Shown one piece after another: positions 24,442 through 32,006 of a stretch of DNA of 43,312 nucleotides. A program made the translations under genes and the position numbers. The DNA comes from Acidobacteria bacterium UBA2999 (GTDB lineage Bacteria; Acidobacteriota; Vicinamibacteria; Vicinamibacterales; UBA2999): positions 563-43,874 of the forward strand of contig DDZV01000046.1 in assembly GCA_002346475.1 (NCBI GenBank), read 5' to 3'. How positions within the stretch are numbered: the stretch's first letter is position 1; each line of letters opens with the position of its first letter. The notes under the pieces are model-generated. The model was given only the letters and a program-made list of their open reading frames with translations, searched no databases and was not told where the DNA came from.

Positions 24442-25803
24442 TTAGAAGCTTACTGAGAACGGAACGCGGGATCTATTCCTGGTGGAATTATTAGAAACAC
24501 GAACTTGTTCGCCGTCTGAAAGTTGTCGTACTGAATCAAACGGGCCAGTAATTACGGCATCTCCACTTCTTAAGCCAGACAGTACTTCAAAGTATCTCTC
24601 TCCGGCAATGCCGATTGAGATGGGTGTGAAATGTGCACGTCCATCATTCACTATGAAGACGCCTTCTGTCTCTCTGCGTACAAAGCCTTGCGGCGGCTCT
24701 GTTGTAGAAGCTGATTCTATTGGCATGCCATCCTCGCTCAGGGTTCGTGGAGCTTCTAGAACTAGTTCGCCAGTTTGATCAAATAATAACTCTCGTACAG
24801 TGAGTGATTGGATTGGGACTGCTACCGTTTCTGGTCGTTGCGCTGTCACAATTTCAGCTGTGCACGTAAAGCCTGGACGAACATCTGGCACTTCTCCTTT
24901 AAGCACAATCACTACTTCAAAATTTATAGCGCCTTGTGAGTGTCCAGAAGCTGCTTGAATTGGACTATTGCTGATTTCTGTTACAGTTCCCCAAAAGGTT
25001 TCATCAGGCACGGCATCAATTGTTATGCTAGCTTCTTGCCCGATAGAGACCGTTGGGATATCTGTTTCGTCAACCTCAACAGTAGCTTCAATGATTGACA
25101 TATCTGCAATCGTGAGAAGGACTGTCCCTGGGTTATTCATCGTTCCGACGACAGCCGTTTCGCCCTCTTCAATATTTCTTCGCGTAATAATTCCATCCAT
25201 GGGTGCTGCAATAATGATTTGACTTAAATTATAACGAATGGTTTCAAGGGAAGCTTCTTCTTGCCGAATCTGTTGCTGTCTAGTTTCTAATTCCCGTTCA
25301 CGAGAGGCTAACTCTGCTTCACGTCCATCAACGCTACTGCGGGCTTTGTCAAGTTCCTCGCGAGTGGTGAGACCTTCTTTAGATAGCTCTTCTTGCCTGT
25401 CACGAAGTTGTATGGAAAGCGCAAGATTGACTTCAGCTTGTTTAATGAGCGTTCTTGCTTGCTCCAGGCCGGCCTTTGCGGCAGCCACACCAGCTTCTCC
25501 CCGTTCGATTTGACCAGCCAGTGATGCTGGATCGATTTCCAGTAGAAACTGACCTGTGGTCACTCGCTGGCCTTCCTCTACTGCAAGGCGGGTAACTTTT
25601 CCCATCTGATTTGCACTAATATTGACCTGACGTGCAGGCTGAATTTTTCCAGATGCTGAGACAATGGCCTGTAGGTCTCGATGGCCAATTGTTTCGACAC
25701 GTACCGCTAATGCTTCTGTCTGTGTTGACCAGAAATACGTAACTATTGATCCAGCTATAAGAAGCATGGCCACGGCGCTGAGCCATATTCTTCGACGTTT
25801 CAC
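24442..25803 (-). CDS. HlyD/MacA-type membrane-fusion (periplasmic adaptor) protein
   Basis: A 453-aa adaptor that links an inner-membrane transporter to an outer-membrane channel. After a basic start comes one membrane segment (WLSAVAMLLIAGSIVTYFW), then a split lipoyl domain (GKVTRLAVEEGQRVTTGQ and AAPMDGIITRRNIEEGE) around a long coiled-coil hairpin (about 96-200) rich in Glu, Arg and Gln. Beta-barrel and membrane-proximal domains follow (GIAGERYFEVLSGLRSGDAVI). The frame extends to a TTG at 25851, but the GTG at 25803 is favoured: GGGAG lies 8 nt upstream and the protein then starts with VKRRR just before the membrane helix. It heads the operon with two permeases; no outer-membrane TolC gene is adjacent. 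Confidence 0.9.
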   Translation of the reverse strand: MKRRRIWLSAVAMLLIAGSIVTYFWSTQTEALAVRVETIGHRDLQAIVSASGKIQPARQVNISANQMGKVTRLAVEEGQRVTTGQFLLEIDPASLAGQIERGEAGVAAAKAGLEQARTLIKQAEVNLALSIQLRDRQEELSKEGLTTREELDKARSSVDGREAELASRERELETRQQQIRQEEASLETIRYNLSQIIIAAPMDGIITRRNIEEGETAVVGTMNNPGTVLLTIADMSIIEATVEVDETDIPTVSIGQEASITIDAVPDETFWGTVTEISNSPIQAASGHSQGAINFEVVIVLKGEVPDVRPGFTCTAEIVTAQRPETVAVPIQSLTVRELLFDQTGELVLEAPRTLSEDGMPIESASTTEPPQGFVRRETEGVFIVNDGRAHFTPISIGIAGERYFEVLSGLRSGDAVITGPFDSVRQLSDGEQVRVSNNSTRNRSRVPFSVSF

Positions 25804-25928
25804 CCTAATTTCTCCCAATAAATGAGCGTCATGTACTAGAGTAACCCTCAAACTTATTGATACGATTGGACTTCATGCTTAGTTCAATGGGCCAGAACTG
25901 TTGTGAACGAATTATTTAAGTAACGATA

Positions 25929-26924
25929 ATGGGACATTATTGGTACCGCTTCCTGTGTGTCATAGGCTTTTTGCTCGCCTGCTATATGCCGGCTGTGAAA
26001 GCTCAGGCCATTGAGACTATTGGGAACCGAGCCCTTGGGATGGGGGGTGCATTTGTAGCGGTTGCGTCAGATAGTAGTGCCACTTGGTGGAATCCAGCAG
26101 GGCTGGCCGCCGGAGCATTATTTGACATATCACTCGGTCGTGTGCTGGCAGAGTCGAGTGACCTTCTTCCCGCTCGCCAAGAACGTGCGAGCTGGTTTGC
26201 AGTAGGCACACCTCCACTCGGAATTAGTTATTATCGTTTTTCTATCGAGAGTATTAGCTCATCAAGTCCAACAGGGTCAGTAAGAGCTGTCCGTTCTTTA
26301 GCGGCTAGTCAGCTTGGTGTCACGTTGTTACACACAATTGTTCCAGGGTTACATGTTGGTACAACGCTTAAGTATTTGCGTGGAAGACTTCAAACTGGTT
26401 CCTTTGAAACTCCGTTGAGTATAGATGAGTTATTTGGGCATCAACTTGGTGGCGATGGCGGGCCAATTAGAACATTTGATGCAGATGTTGGGTTGCTTGG
26501 GGTTACGGGACCACTTCGAATTGGTCTTGTGATTCGAAACCTCACGGCACCGAGCTTTTCTGCAAACGGGGACCAGTACGAGCTTCCAAGACATGCACGT
26601 TTCGGTGTGGCCTTCGATGGGGAACAGATTGGTAAGGTGCCCTTGACTGTTGCTATTGATGTTGATGTGAACAAAATAAACTTACTAAATGGTGGGGAGC
26701 AACGTAACCTGTCAATAGGGACTGAATATTGGCCCTGGCGTAAACGTTTAGGGTTTAGAGCTGGGACCAGATTTAATATGGTTACAAGTGGACAGCATGT
26801 GTTGACAGCTGGATTGAGTTTTGCACCAAAATCTGGAGTATTCATTGATGCATTTGTGGCGCGTGGAAGCACTTTCTCAGTTAGTGAAACTGGATGGGGT
26901 GTGGCGTCAAGAGTATCTTTTTAG
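25929..26924 (+). CDS. PorV/TraF-like outer-membrane beta-barrel protein
   Basis: A secreted 331-aa protein. Residues 1-26 are a signal peptide (FLCVIGFLLACYMPAVKAQA). Next comes the signature ALGMGGAFVAVASDSSATWWNPAGLA, shown here in part, typical of the PorV/UPF0164/TraF_2 group of FadL-like barrels. Alternating hydrophobic strands run to the end, with an aromatic C-terminus (SRVSF) suited to BAM-dependent insertion. Function is unknown; relatives transport hydrophobic compounds or serve type IX secretion, but no type IX genes are visible here. It is divergent from the efflux operon (125 nt between the chosen starts) and may share its promoter region. Confidence 0.75.
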   Translation: MGHYWYRFLCVIGFLLACYMPAVKAQAIETIGNRALGMGGAFVAVASDSSATWWNPAGLAAGALFDISLGRVLAESSDLLPARQERASWFAVGTPPLGISYYRFSIESISSSSPTGSVRAVRSLAASQLGVTLLHTIVPGLHVGTTLKYLRGRLQTGSFETPLSIDELFGHQLGGDGGPIRTFDADVGLLGVTGPLRIGLVIRNLTAPSFSANGDQYELPRHARFGVAFDGEQIGKVPLTVAIDVDVNKINLLNGGEQRNLSIGTEYWPWRKRLGFRAGTRFNMVTSGQHVLTAGLSFAPKSGVFIDAFVARGSTFSVSETGWGVASRVSF

Positions 26925-26978
26925 TTTATTAAGAGCAGATACACGATATTAGCTGCTATTCATTCATCCTTGTAAATC

Positions 26979-28169
26979 ATGTCAAAATTACCTTCTACTG
27001 AGCGACTTCTCTTAGGACCTGGTCCGAGCCCGATGGCTCCCCGTGTAATGCAAGCACTTGGTGCACCAATGCTCAGCCATCTCGATCCTGATTTTTTACC
27101 CATCATGGATGATGTACGTCTTAGGTTGCAGGGTTTATATCGTGCTGATCAGAAAGCTTTCACGATAGCCATTTCAGGTACAGGAACCTCAGGTATGGAA
27201 GCCGCTGTGGCGAACGCTGTTGCCGAAGGTACCCGGGTAGTAGTTGTAGTGACTGGGTACTTTGGTGATCGTCTTGCACAGATGTGTAGCCGTTATGGAG
27301 CCAAGGTACGACGTGTAGAGGTTGAATGGGGTCGTGCTTGTGATCCCCAACGCCTTCGAGATGAGTTGGTTGCTGAGAGTGCTGACATTGTAGCTTTTGT
27401 GCATGCTGAAACGTCAACAGGAGTGAGAAATCCGGTTCAAGAACTTGCAGCTGTTGCACGGGAACAGGGCGCGATGACGATTGTTGACATGGTGACTTCA
27501 CTTGGCGGGCACGAAGTTGCTTTGGAAGAATGGGGAATAGACATTGCGTACTCATGTACTCAGAAATGTATTGGAGCACCGTCAGGGCTTTCTCCAATCG
27601 CTGTGTCTGGGCCTACTCGTGCACAAATCATGGCTTCTGGGCAAAAAAATAATTCGAGAAGTTTTTATCTCGATTTCAACCTGCTTGAGGACTACTGGAT
27701 TAATCGTAAGTACCATCACACCATGTCGGCTTCGCTGATTTATGCATTACATGAAGCACTACTTATGATTGATGAGGAAGGTCTTGAGGCACGTTGGGCC
27801 AGACACAAGTCGAACCATTTAGCTCTAGCAGCAGGCCTTGAAGCTATTGGTCTTGGATTGTTACCACCAGAATCTGAACGCCTTTGGACATTAAACGCTG
27901 TAAAAATTCCAAAAGGGATTAACGAAGCTGCCGTTCGGCAAATGCTGCTACAAACATTTAATATTGAAATTGGTGCTGGCCTGGGTCCATTAGCAGGAAA
28001 GGTGTGGCGTGTAGGATTAATGGGCGCCGGGTCAAAGCCGTACTCTGTTGTTGTGTTGCTCGGGGCTCTCGAAGCTGCACTTCTTGCTCAAGGATATCAA
28101 GAGTCCACGGCTGGGGCTGGCACAGCTGCGGCAATGGTGATTTTAGCTTCAATGCCTGACACTACTTAA
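26979..28169 (+). CDS. Class V aminotransferase (alanine/serine-glyoxylate type)
   Basis: A PLP enzyme (396 aa) of the alanine-glyoxylate/serine-glyoxylate/ureidoglycine-glyoxylate aminotransferase group. Seen: start LLLGPGPSPMAPRVMQA, SGTGTSGMEAA (PLP phosphate-binding), HAETSTGVRNP, IVDMVTSLGGHE (PLP-ring Asp), the Schiff-base lysine K196 in SCTQKCIGAPSG, and the dimer motif YHHTMSASLIYAL. The last 25 residues after GYQES are Ala/Gly-rich and probably not conserved. The substrate pair cannot be settled; a photorespiration-like glyoxylate or serine role is plausible. No purine-breakdown genes lie nearby, which argues a little against a PucG role. Confidence 0.88.
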   Translation: MSKLPSTERLLLGPGPSPMAPRVMQALGAPMLSHLDPDFLPIMDDVRLRLQGLYRADQKAFTIAISGTGTSGMEAAVANAVAEGTRVVVVVTGYFGDRLAQMCSRYGAKVRRVEVEWGRACDPQRLRDELVAESADIVAFVHAETSTGVRNPVQELAAVAREQGAMTIVDMVTSLGGHEVALEEWGIDIAYSCTQKCIGAPSGLSPIAVSGPTRAQIMASGQKNNSRSFYLDFNLLEDYWINRKYHHTMSASLIYALHEALLMIDEEGLEARWARHKSNHLALAAGLEAIGLGLLPPESERLWTLNAVKIPKGINEAAVRQMLLQTFNIEIGAGLGPLAGKVWRVGLMGAGSKPYSVVVLLGALEAALLAQGYQESTAGAGTAAAMVILASMPDTT

Positions 28170-28199
28170 GGCCTCATTTTTCTTCGCTCAGTTATTGCC

Positions 28200-28474
28200 A
28201 TGATGAAACTATTTTTACGTTTCATGTTACCAATCGCTGGCGGTATTTTTGCCCTGTTTCGTCTCTCAATCCTCGGCAAGCTGCTCTATTAGCTGCAGCG
28301 ATCATTAATCCTCGAGTTCTAGATCCTGCTCATCCGAATGGTCGCCTAAAACAGCGGCAACGCATGATTCTTAAACGTATGGGAATCTCACTAGGCGAGG
28401 TTCCTTCGCCAACAACTTTACTGACCATAGATTTTCTTGACTTCGAAGGAGCTGGTTTTAATTTTTCTCACTAA
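28200..28474 (+). pseudogene. mtgA: Remnant of monofunctional peptidoglycan glycosyltransferase gene
   Basis: In frame from about 28241 to the TAA at 28472-28474 one reads the C-terminal end of MtgA: YFCPVSSLNPRQAALLAA, then AIINPRVLDPAHPNGRLKQRQ and RMILKRMGISLGEVPSP. The family has YFG-x-PASxLxxxQAALLAA-NP, so the match is specific. No start codon serves this frame. A different frame, opened by ATG at 28200, encodes 30 residues resembling an N-terminal membrane anchor (MMKLFLRFMLPIAGGIFAL) and stops at 28290-28292. The catalytic core (about 150 codons) is absent. The simplest reading is a large internal deletion plus frameshift. The remaining bases to the HNH gene (28475-28606) show only a weak TTGACA at 28567 with no good -10. 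Confidence 0.75.
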
Positions 28475-28606
28475 CTCCTTGGTTGTCTCTTAACATGTTG
28501 TATCTTGAGCAAGCTGTACCTAGTCGCATAAACCAATTAAAATGTGCATCTTACAGCCTCTAATTCTTGACACCCGCTAAGAGCATCCGGCATCATTGTC
28601 ACGGTG

Positions 28607-29140
28607 ATGGAACAGACACTGCTTTTGAACGCTTCGTACGAACCACTCAAGGTCGTCCACTGGCAAAAGGCTATTACGCTGTGGTGCCAGGGGAAGGTTG
28701 AGGTAATTGAGGTTCATGATCGTGAGATCAGAGCAGTATCTATTAGTTTTAAACTGCCTTCTGTTATTCGACTCATTCGCTTTGTCAAAATTAAGCGTCG
28801 ATATGATTACGTTCCGTTTTCAAGGGCAAATATTTATGCTCGTGATAAGCATACTTGCCAGTACTGCGGGAGTGTATTTGCTATCTCAGATTTAACTTTT
28901 GATCATGTGATTCCTGTTGCTCAAGCTGGTCGGAAGGACTGGGAGAATATCGTTACTTGTTGTGTAGGTTGTAACCGAAAGAAAGGTGGTCGGACTCCAC
29001 GGGAAGCTAGAATGCGTCTAATCAGATCTCCGAGACGGCCAAATTCAGTTCCAGCGATTCGTATTACGATTGGCTTGCGTGATGCTCCTGAAAATTGGCG
29101 CGATTACTTGTACTGGAACATGGAGCTCGATGACACATAA
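28607..29140 (+). CDS. HNH endonuclease family protein
   Basis: A 177-aa protein with an HNH nuclease fold. Numbering from this ATG, a zinc knuckle is formed by Cys84-x2-Cys87 and Cys119-x2-Cys122, and the active site reads TFDHVIPVA (Asp99, His100) with ENIVTCC and CNRKKGGRTP. The N-terminus (EQTLLLNASYEPLKVVHWQKA) and the C-terminus (IGLRDAPENWRDYLYWNMELD) are both highly conserved in a widespread bacterial group, from memory, whose biological role is not known; it is not tied to restriction or a phage here. A GTG one codon upstream is an alternative start. No strong ribosome-binding site is seen. Confidence 0.88.
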   Translation: MEQTLLLNASYEPLKVVHWQKAITLWCQGKVEVIEVHDREIRAVSISFKLPSVIRLIRFVKIKRRYDYVPFSRANIYARDKHTCQYCGSVFAISDLTFDHVIPVAQAGRKDWENIVTCCVGCNRKKGGRTPREARMRLIRSPRRPNSVPAIRITIGLRDAPENWRDYLYWNMELDDT

Positions 29141-29185
29141 GCATGTTTCAGTAAGAACATTCTATATACTCTAATATCCACTGCG

Positions 29186-30169
29186 TTGCGAACTTCCATA
29201 GAACCGGGTCGTGCTGTTGAGGGTGGTCGTGTTGCTTTACATGCCACCATAGGAAAACTTCCATCCATTATTACTGTTGGTGGGATGGCAGCGCATGTTT
29301 CTTACGCTTCCTCCAACCGTCTGATCTTTACTGTTCCAGATGGAATCGAAGGTGGGAAGACGTCAGTTCAGTTTAATGAAGTAGAAAGTGATAGCACATT
29401 TCTTTCGGTAGGGAAAAAGTGGGCGACCGGTTTGCATCAAGTGGACAATCCTATCTTTGATGTTTCCGGAAATCTTTACGTTACATATAGCGGATCTCGT
29501 GGTCAAGAAACCCCAGTTTCGATCTTTCGCGTTACTCAACAGGGGACACGTCAATCGTTTGCATCTGGGATTATAAATGCGACATCAATGGCCGTAGGCC
29601 CTGATGGAGATTTATATGTATCGAGTCGTTTTGAAGGTTTGGTGTACCGCGTTAGGAATGACGGGACTCATGATGTAATAGCTAGTGATTTAGGCGTAGC
29701 ATGTGGACTTGCTTTTGACTCGGAAGGTTGTTTGTACGTCGGAGATAGAACAGGTACTGTGTTTCGTGTATGGAATGGGAATGTTAAGAAATTTTCTACT
29801 ATTCCACCGAGTGTTGCAGCATTTCACTTAGCAATCAGTCCTGAAGACGAGTTATATATTTCTGCACCGACGCTTGCAACGTACGACTATGTATATCATA
29901 TTAATCGTAAAGGTGATGTAAGCACGTTGCCGCAAGTGTTTGGAAGACCACAGGGACTTGCTTTTGATTCCGAAGGACAGTTGTATGTTATTGAGGCGCT
30001 CGCAGGTGCCAGTGGCCTCTATCGAATTATTGCAGATGGTGCTCGACAATTAGTTGTTGCTGCTCGGGCTCTTGTCGGTGTTGCATTTGGACCTAATGGA
30101 AATATTGCCGTGACTTCGAATGAGACGGCGTACCTTTTTGATGGAGAGACTAAAAATACTTCTAAATAA
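29186..30169 (+). CDS. TIG-like / NHL-repeat beta-propeller protein
   Basis: A 327-aa protein. Residues about 5-75 resemble an IPT/TIG Ig-like domain (SIEPGRAVEGGRVALHA). Residues 80-325 are a repeat propeller of the SMP-30/NHL kind with recurrent units such as FDVSGNLYVTYSG, GPDGDLYVSSRFEG, FDSEGCLYVGDRTG, SPEDELYISAP, FDSEGQLYVIEALAG and FGPNGNIAVTSN. Function is unknown; such propellers bind ligands or act as lactonases. No signal peptide is seen from this start. The start is TTG and uncertain: the frame is the same as that of the HNH gene, open directly after its stop codon, and no ATG or ribosome-binding site precedes the TIG domain. Confidence 0.75.
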   Translation: MRTSIEPGRAVEGGRVALHATIGKLPSIITVGGMAAHVSYASSNRLIFTVPDGIEGGKTSVQFNEVESDSTFLSVGKKWATGLHQVDNPIFDVSGNLYVTYSGSRGQETPVSIFRVTQQGTRQSFASGIINATSMAVGPDGDLYVSSRFEGLVYRVRNDGTHDVIASDLGVACGLAFDSEGCLYVGDRTGTVFRVWNGNVKKFSTIPPSVAAFHLAISPEDELYISAPTLATYDYVYHINRKGDVSTLPQVFGRPQGLAFDSEGQLYVIEALAGASGLYRIIADGARQLVVAARALVGVAFGPNGNIAVTSNETAYLFDGETKNTSK

Positions 30170-30231
30170 TGAAACTGGTTTAAATCTTTATAGCCAGCGG
30201 GTACGTTACTTGCAGGGAAAATAATTATTTA

Positions 30232-31878
30232 CTAACGTTTCACATTTCCATGTTGCTGAAATTCGGTAAGTTCCCAACGTGAACCTATTTTCATACCGAA
30301 CCACAATGTGCCTTCGATATCAACTTCGAGTTTTGGTGTATGTGCGCCCAGATTGGGATATGGCACATAAGTAAATTTTTCATTCTGTTGTTCAAATTTT
30401 ACAAGAGCGTTATATACATCATTAGTAGCCCACAAGTTATCCTCAAGGTCAGCCCATACCTCATACGGAGAGCCATATTTTAATGGGAGTGAGTATTCAG
30501 TAACTTCTCCCGTAGTTGGTTCAATTTTTGCAATAGTGTTGTTGAAGAACTGGCAGGCCCACACGTTTCCGTTGCTATCGACCGTGAGACGTCTGGCAGG
30601 AGATGACATTGGATAAAGTTTCCATAGATCATTTTTTGGATCGTACATTCCAATCCCTGATGTTGTGAGCCCAACTGCCCAAACACGGTCTTGGCTATCG
30701 ACAGTTAATCCATACCCGTTCCATCCCTTAACTTTCCAACCCTCAAGAGCATCAAATTCTACGATGCTTTTGTCAGTGCCAAATCTTCCAATGAGGCTCG
30801 CACTTGTAAAGTTTGAAAACCAAACATCACCATTTGAATCTGCACGCAGTGTATGTTGCCAGGCTCCCTTAGTCGGGACGGGGTAACGGTTTAGTTCATT
30901 AGTCTTGGGATCTAATTCCCCAATATGATTGCCAGCAATCTCTGTCCAATAGACCTTACCTTGGTCTTCGATAATGCCATGGACGAAAACTTTGTCAGCA
31001 GGACTTGGAATTTTCCAGGCCTTAGTTCTGGATTGAAAGTCTGGATTTTTCGTATCAACGCCGACAATTGCTCCAAGTGTACCTGAGAGCCAAATCAAGC
31101 CTGGTGTTACGTGACTTGGATAGGCATCGTGAATGTTATGACCTTGAGGGAGCTCATACTGCACGTACAGTGCTTGTGCTAAGGCCTCCTCGTCACGAAC
31201 TAATTCATCGAGCTTGAGGTCTCGCTCTTTTGAATCTGGGCCAAAGTGTTGTGTGAAGTACTGGATAATATCTTCCCGTTGTTTTGGTGAGACCATTGCT
31301 TCCGAGATTAACGGAAACCCATTCGGCCTATTCCACATTCGGTTTACAGCGACACGCCATTCATCCTCTGTACGAGGACCTTTTCGATGCCAGGCACTTG
31401 TTGCACGTCCGAGATGTCCCTTCCCAGCTGATGAATGACATGGAAAACAGGATTGTAGAAGTACATCTCGTACAGGGTCTGGTGGATAGAGAGTATCAAA
31501 ATCTACTAGCTCTACTTTGTCACTGTCAGGTCGTTTTGACACTGTCAGGTTTATAGTTTGAGTTTCTCCAGGCGACAGTGTGACGTGTTGTTCTTGAGCG
31601 GTAAATGCCTCCTCAAGTATTGAGACAGTATATGGACCAGAGGGTAAATTAAAGATCTGATACCGCCCGTCTTGAGTAAAAACTGTATAACTAATTCGTT
31701 CTTTTGTATTCCGAGCTTTGACGCGAATGGCTTGCACGGGATCCGTGGTGCTTGTGACACGACCGGTCAATGTTCCTAAATTTTCTAGGGGCTGAATGGT
31801 GTCCACATGTGGTTGCCAGACAACCAAACTAGCGACAATAGTAATAGTCTTTACGAAGGGTGCAAGATATCTTGTCAT
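30232..31878 (-). CDS. Secreted cytochrome c / Vgb-like propeller fusion with Ig-like N-terminus
   Basis: A 548-aa exported protein with three parts. After a signal peptide (YLAPFVKTITIVASLVVW) comes a carboxypeptidase-regulatory-like Ig domain (about 35-115; LTGRVTSTTDPVQAIRVKA). Next is a cytochrome c-like segment with a single CFPCH haem motif (Cys144, Cys147, His148), running to about residue 210. The rest is a streptogramin-lyase (Vgb)-like propeller with repeats such as DSNGDVWFSNF, DSQDRVWAVG and DSNGNVWACQF. Such proteins probably work in periplasmic electron transfer or oxidation; antibiotic lyase activity should not be assumed. The frame opens at a TTG (31896); the ATG at 31878 gives a good signal peptide. 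Confidence 0.82.
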   Translation of the reverse strand: MTRYLAPFVKTITIVASLVVWQPHVDTIQPLENLGTLTGRVTSTTDPVQAIRVKARNTKERISYTVFTQDGRYQIFNLPSGPYTVSILEEAFTAQEQHVTLSPGETQTINLTVSKRPDSDKVELVDFDTLYPPDPVRDVLLQSCFPCHSSAGKGHLGRATSAWHRKGPRTEDEWRVAVNRMWNRPNGFPLISEAMVSPKQREDIIQYFTQHFGPDSKERDLKLDELVRDEEALAQALYVQYELPQGHNIHDAYPSHVTPGLIWLSGTLGAIVGVDTKNPDFQSRTKAWKIPSPADKVFVHGIIEDQGKVYWTEIAGNHIGELDPKTNELNRYPVPTKGAWQHTLRADSNGDVWFSNFTSASLIGRFGTDKSIVEFDALEGWKVKGWNGYGLTVDSQDRVWAVGLTTSGIGMYDPKNDLWKLYPMSSPARRLTVDSNGNVWACQFFNNTIAKIEPTTGEVTEYSLPLKYGSPYEVWADLEDNLWATNDVYNALVKFEQQNEKFTYVPYPNLGAHTPKLEVDIEGTLWFGMKIGSRWELTEFQQHGNVKR

Positions 31879-32006
31879 ATTCGAAGCGTACAACACATCT
31901 GATGAAGTATAGGGAAGTTTAATGAATGTATTCGAATAGCATAGTTTATAGTATTTAGATCTGCATCACATGAGTTTCATTTTAAGTAATTTTAGCGAGT
32001 TGCTTC

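Noticed and set aside
30232..31878. Calling the Vgb-like protein a streptogramin-resistance lyase
   Set aside because: The Ig and haem segments and the secretion signal point elsewhere; propeller similarity alone does not support antibiotic resistance.
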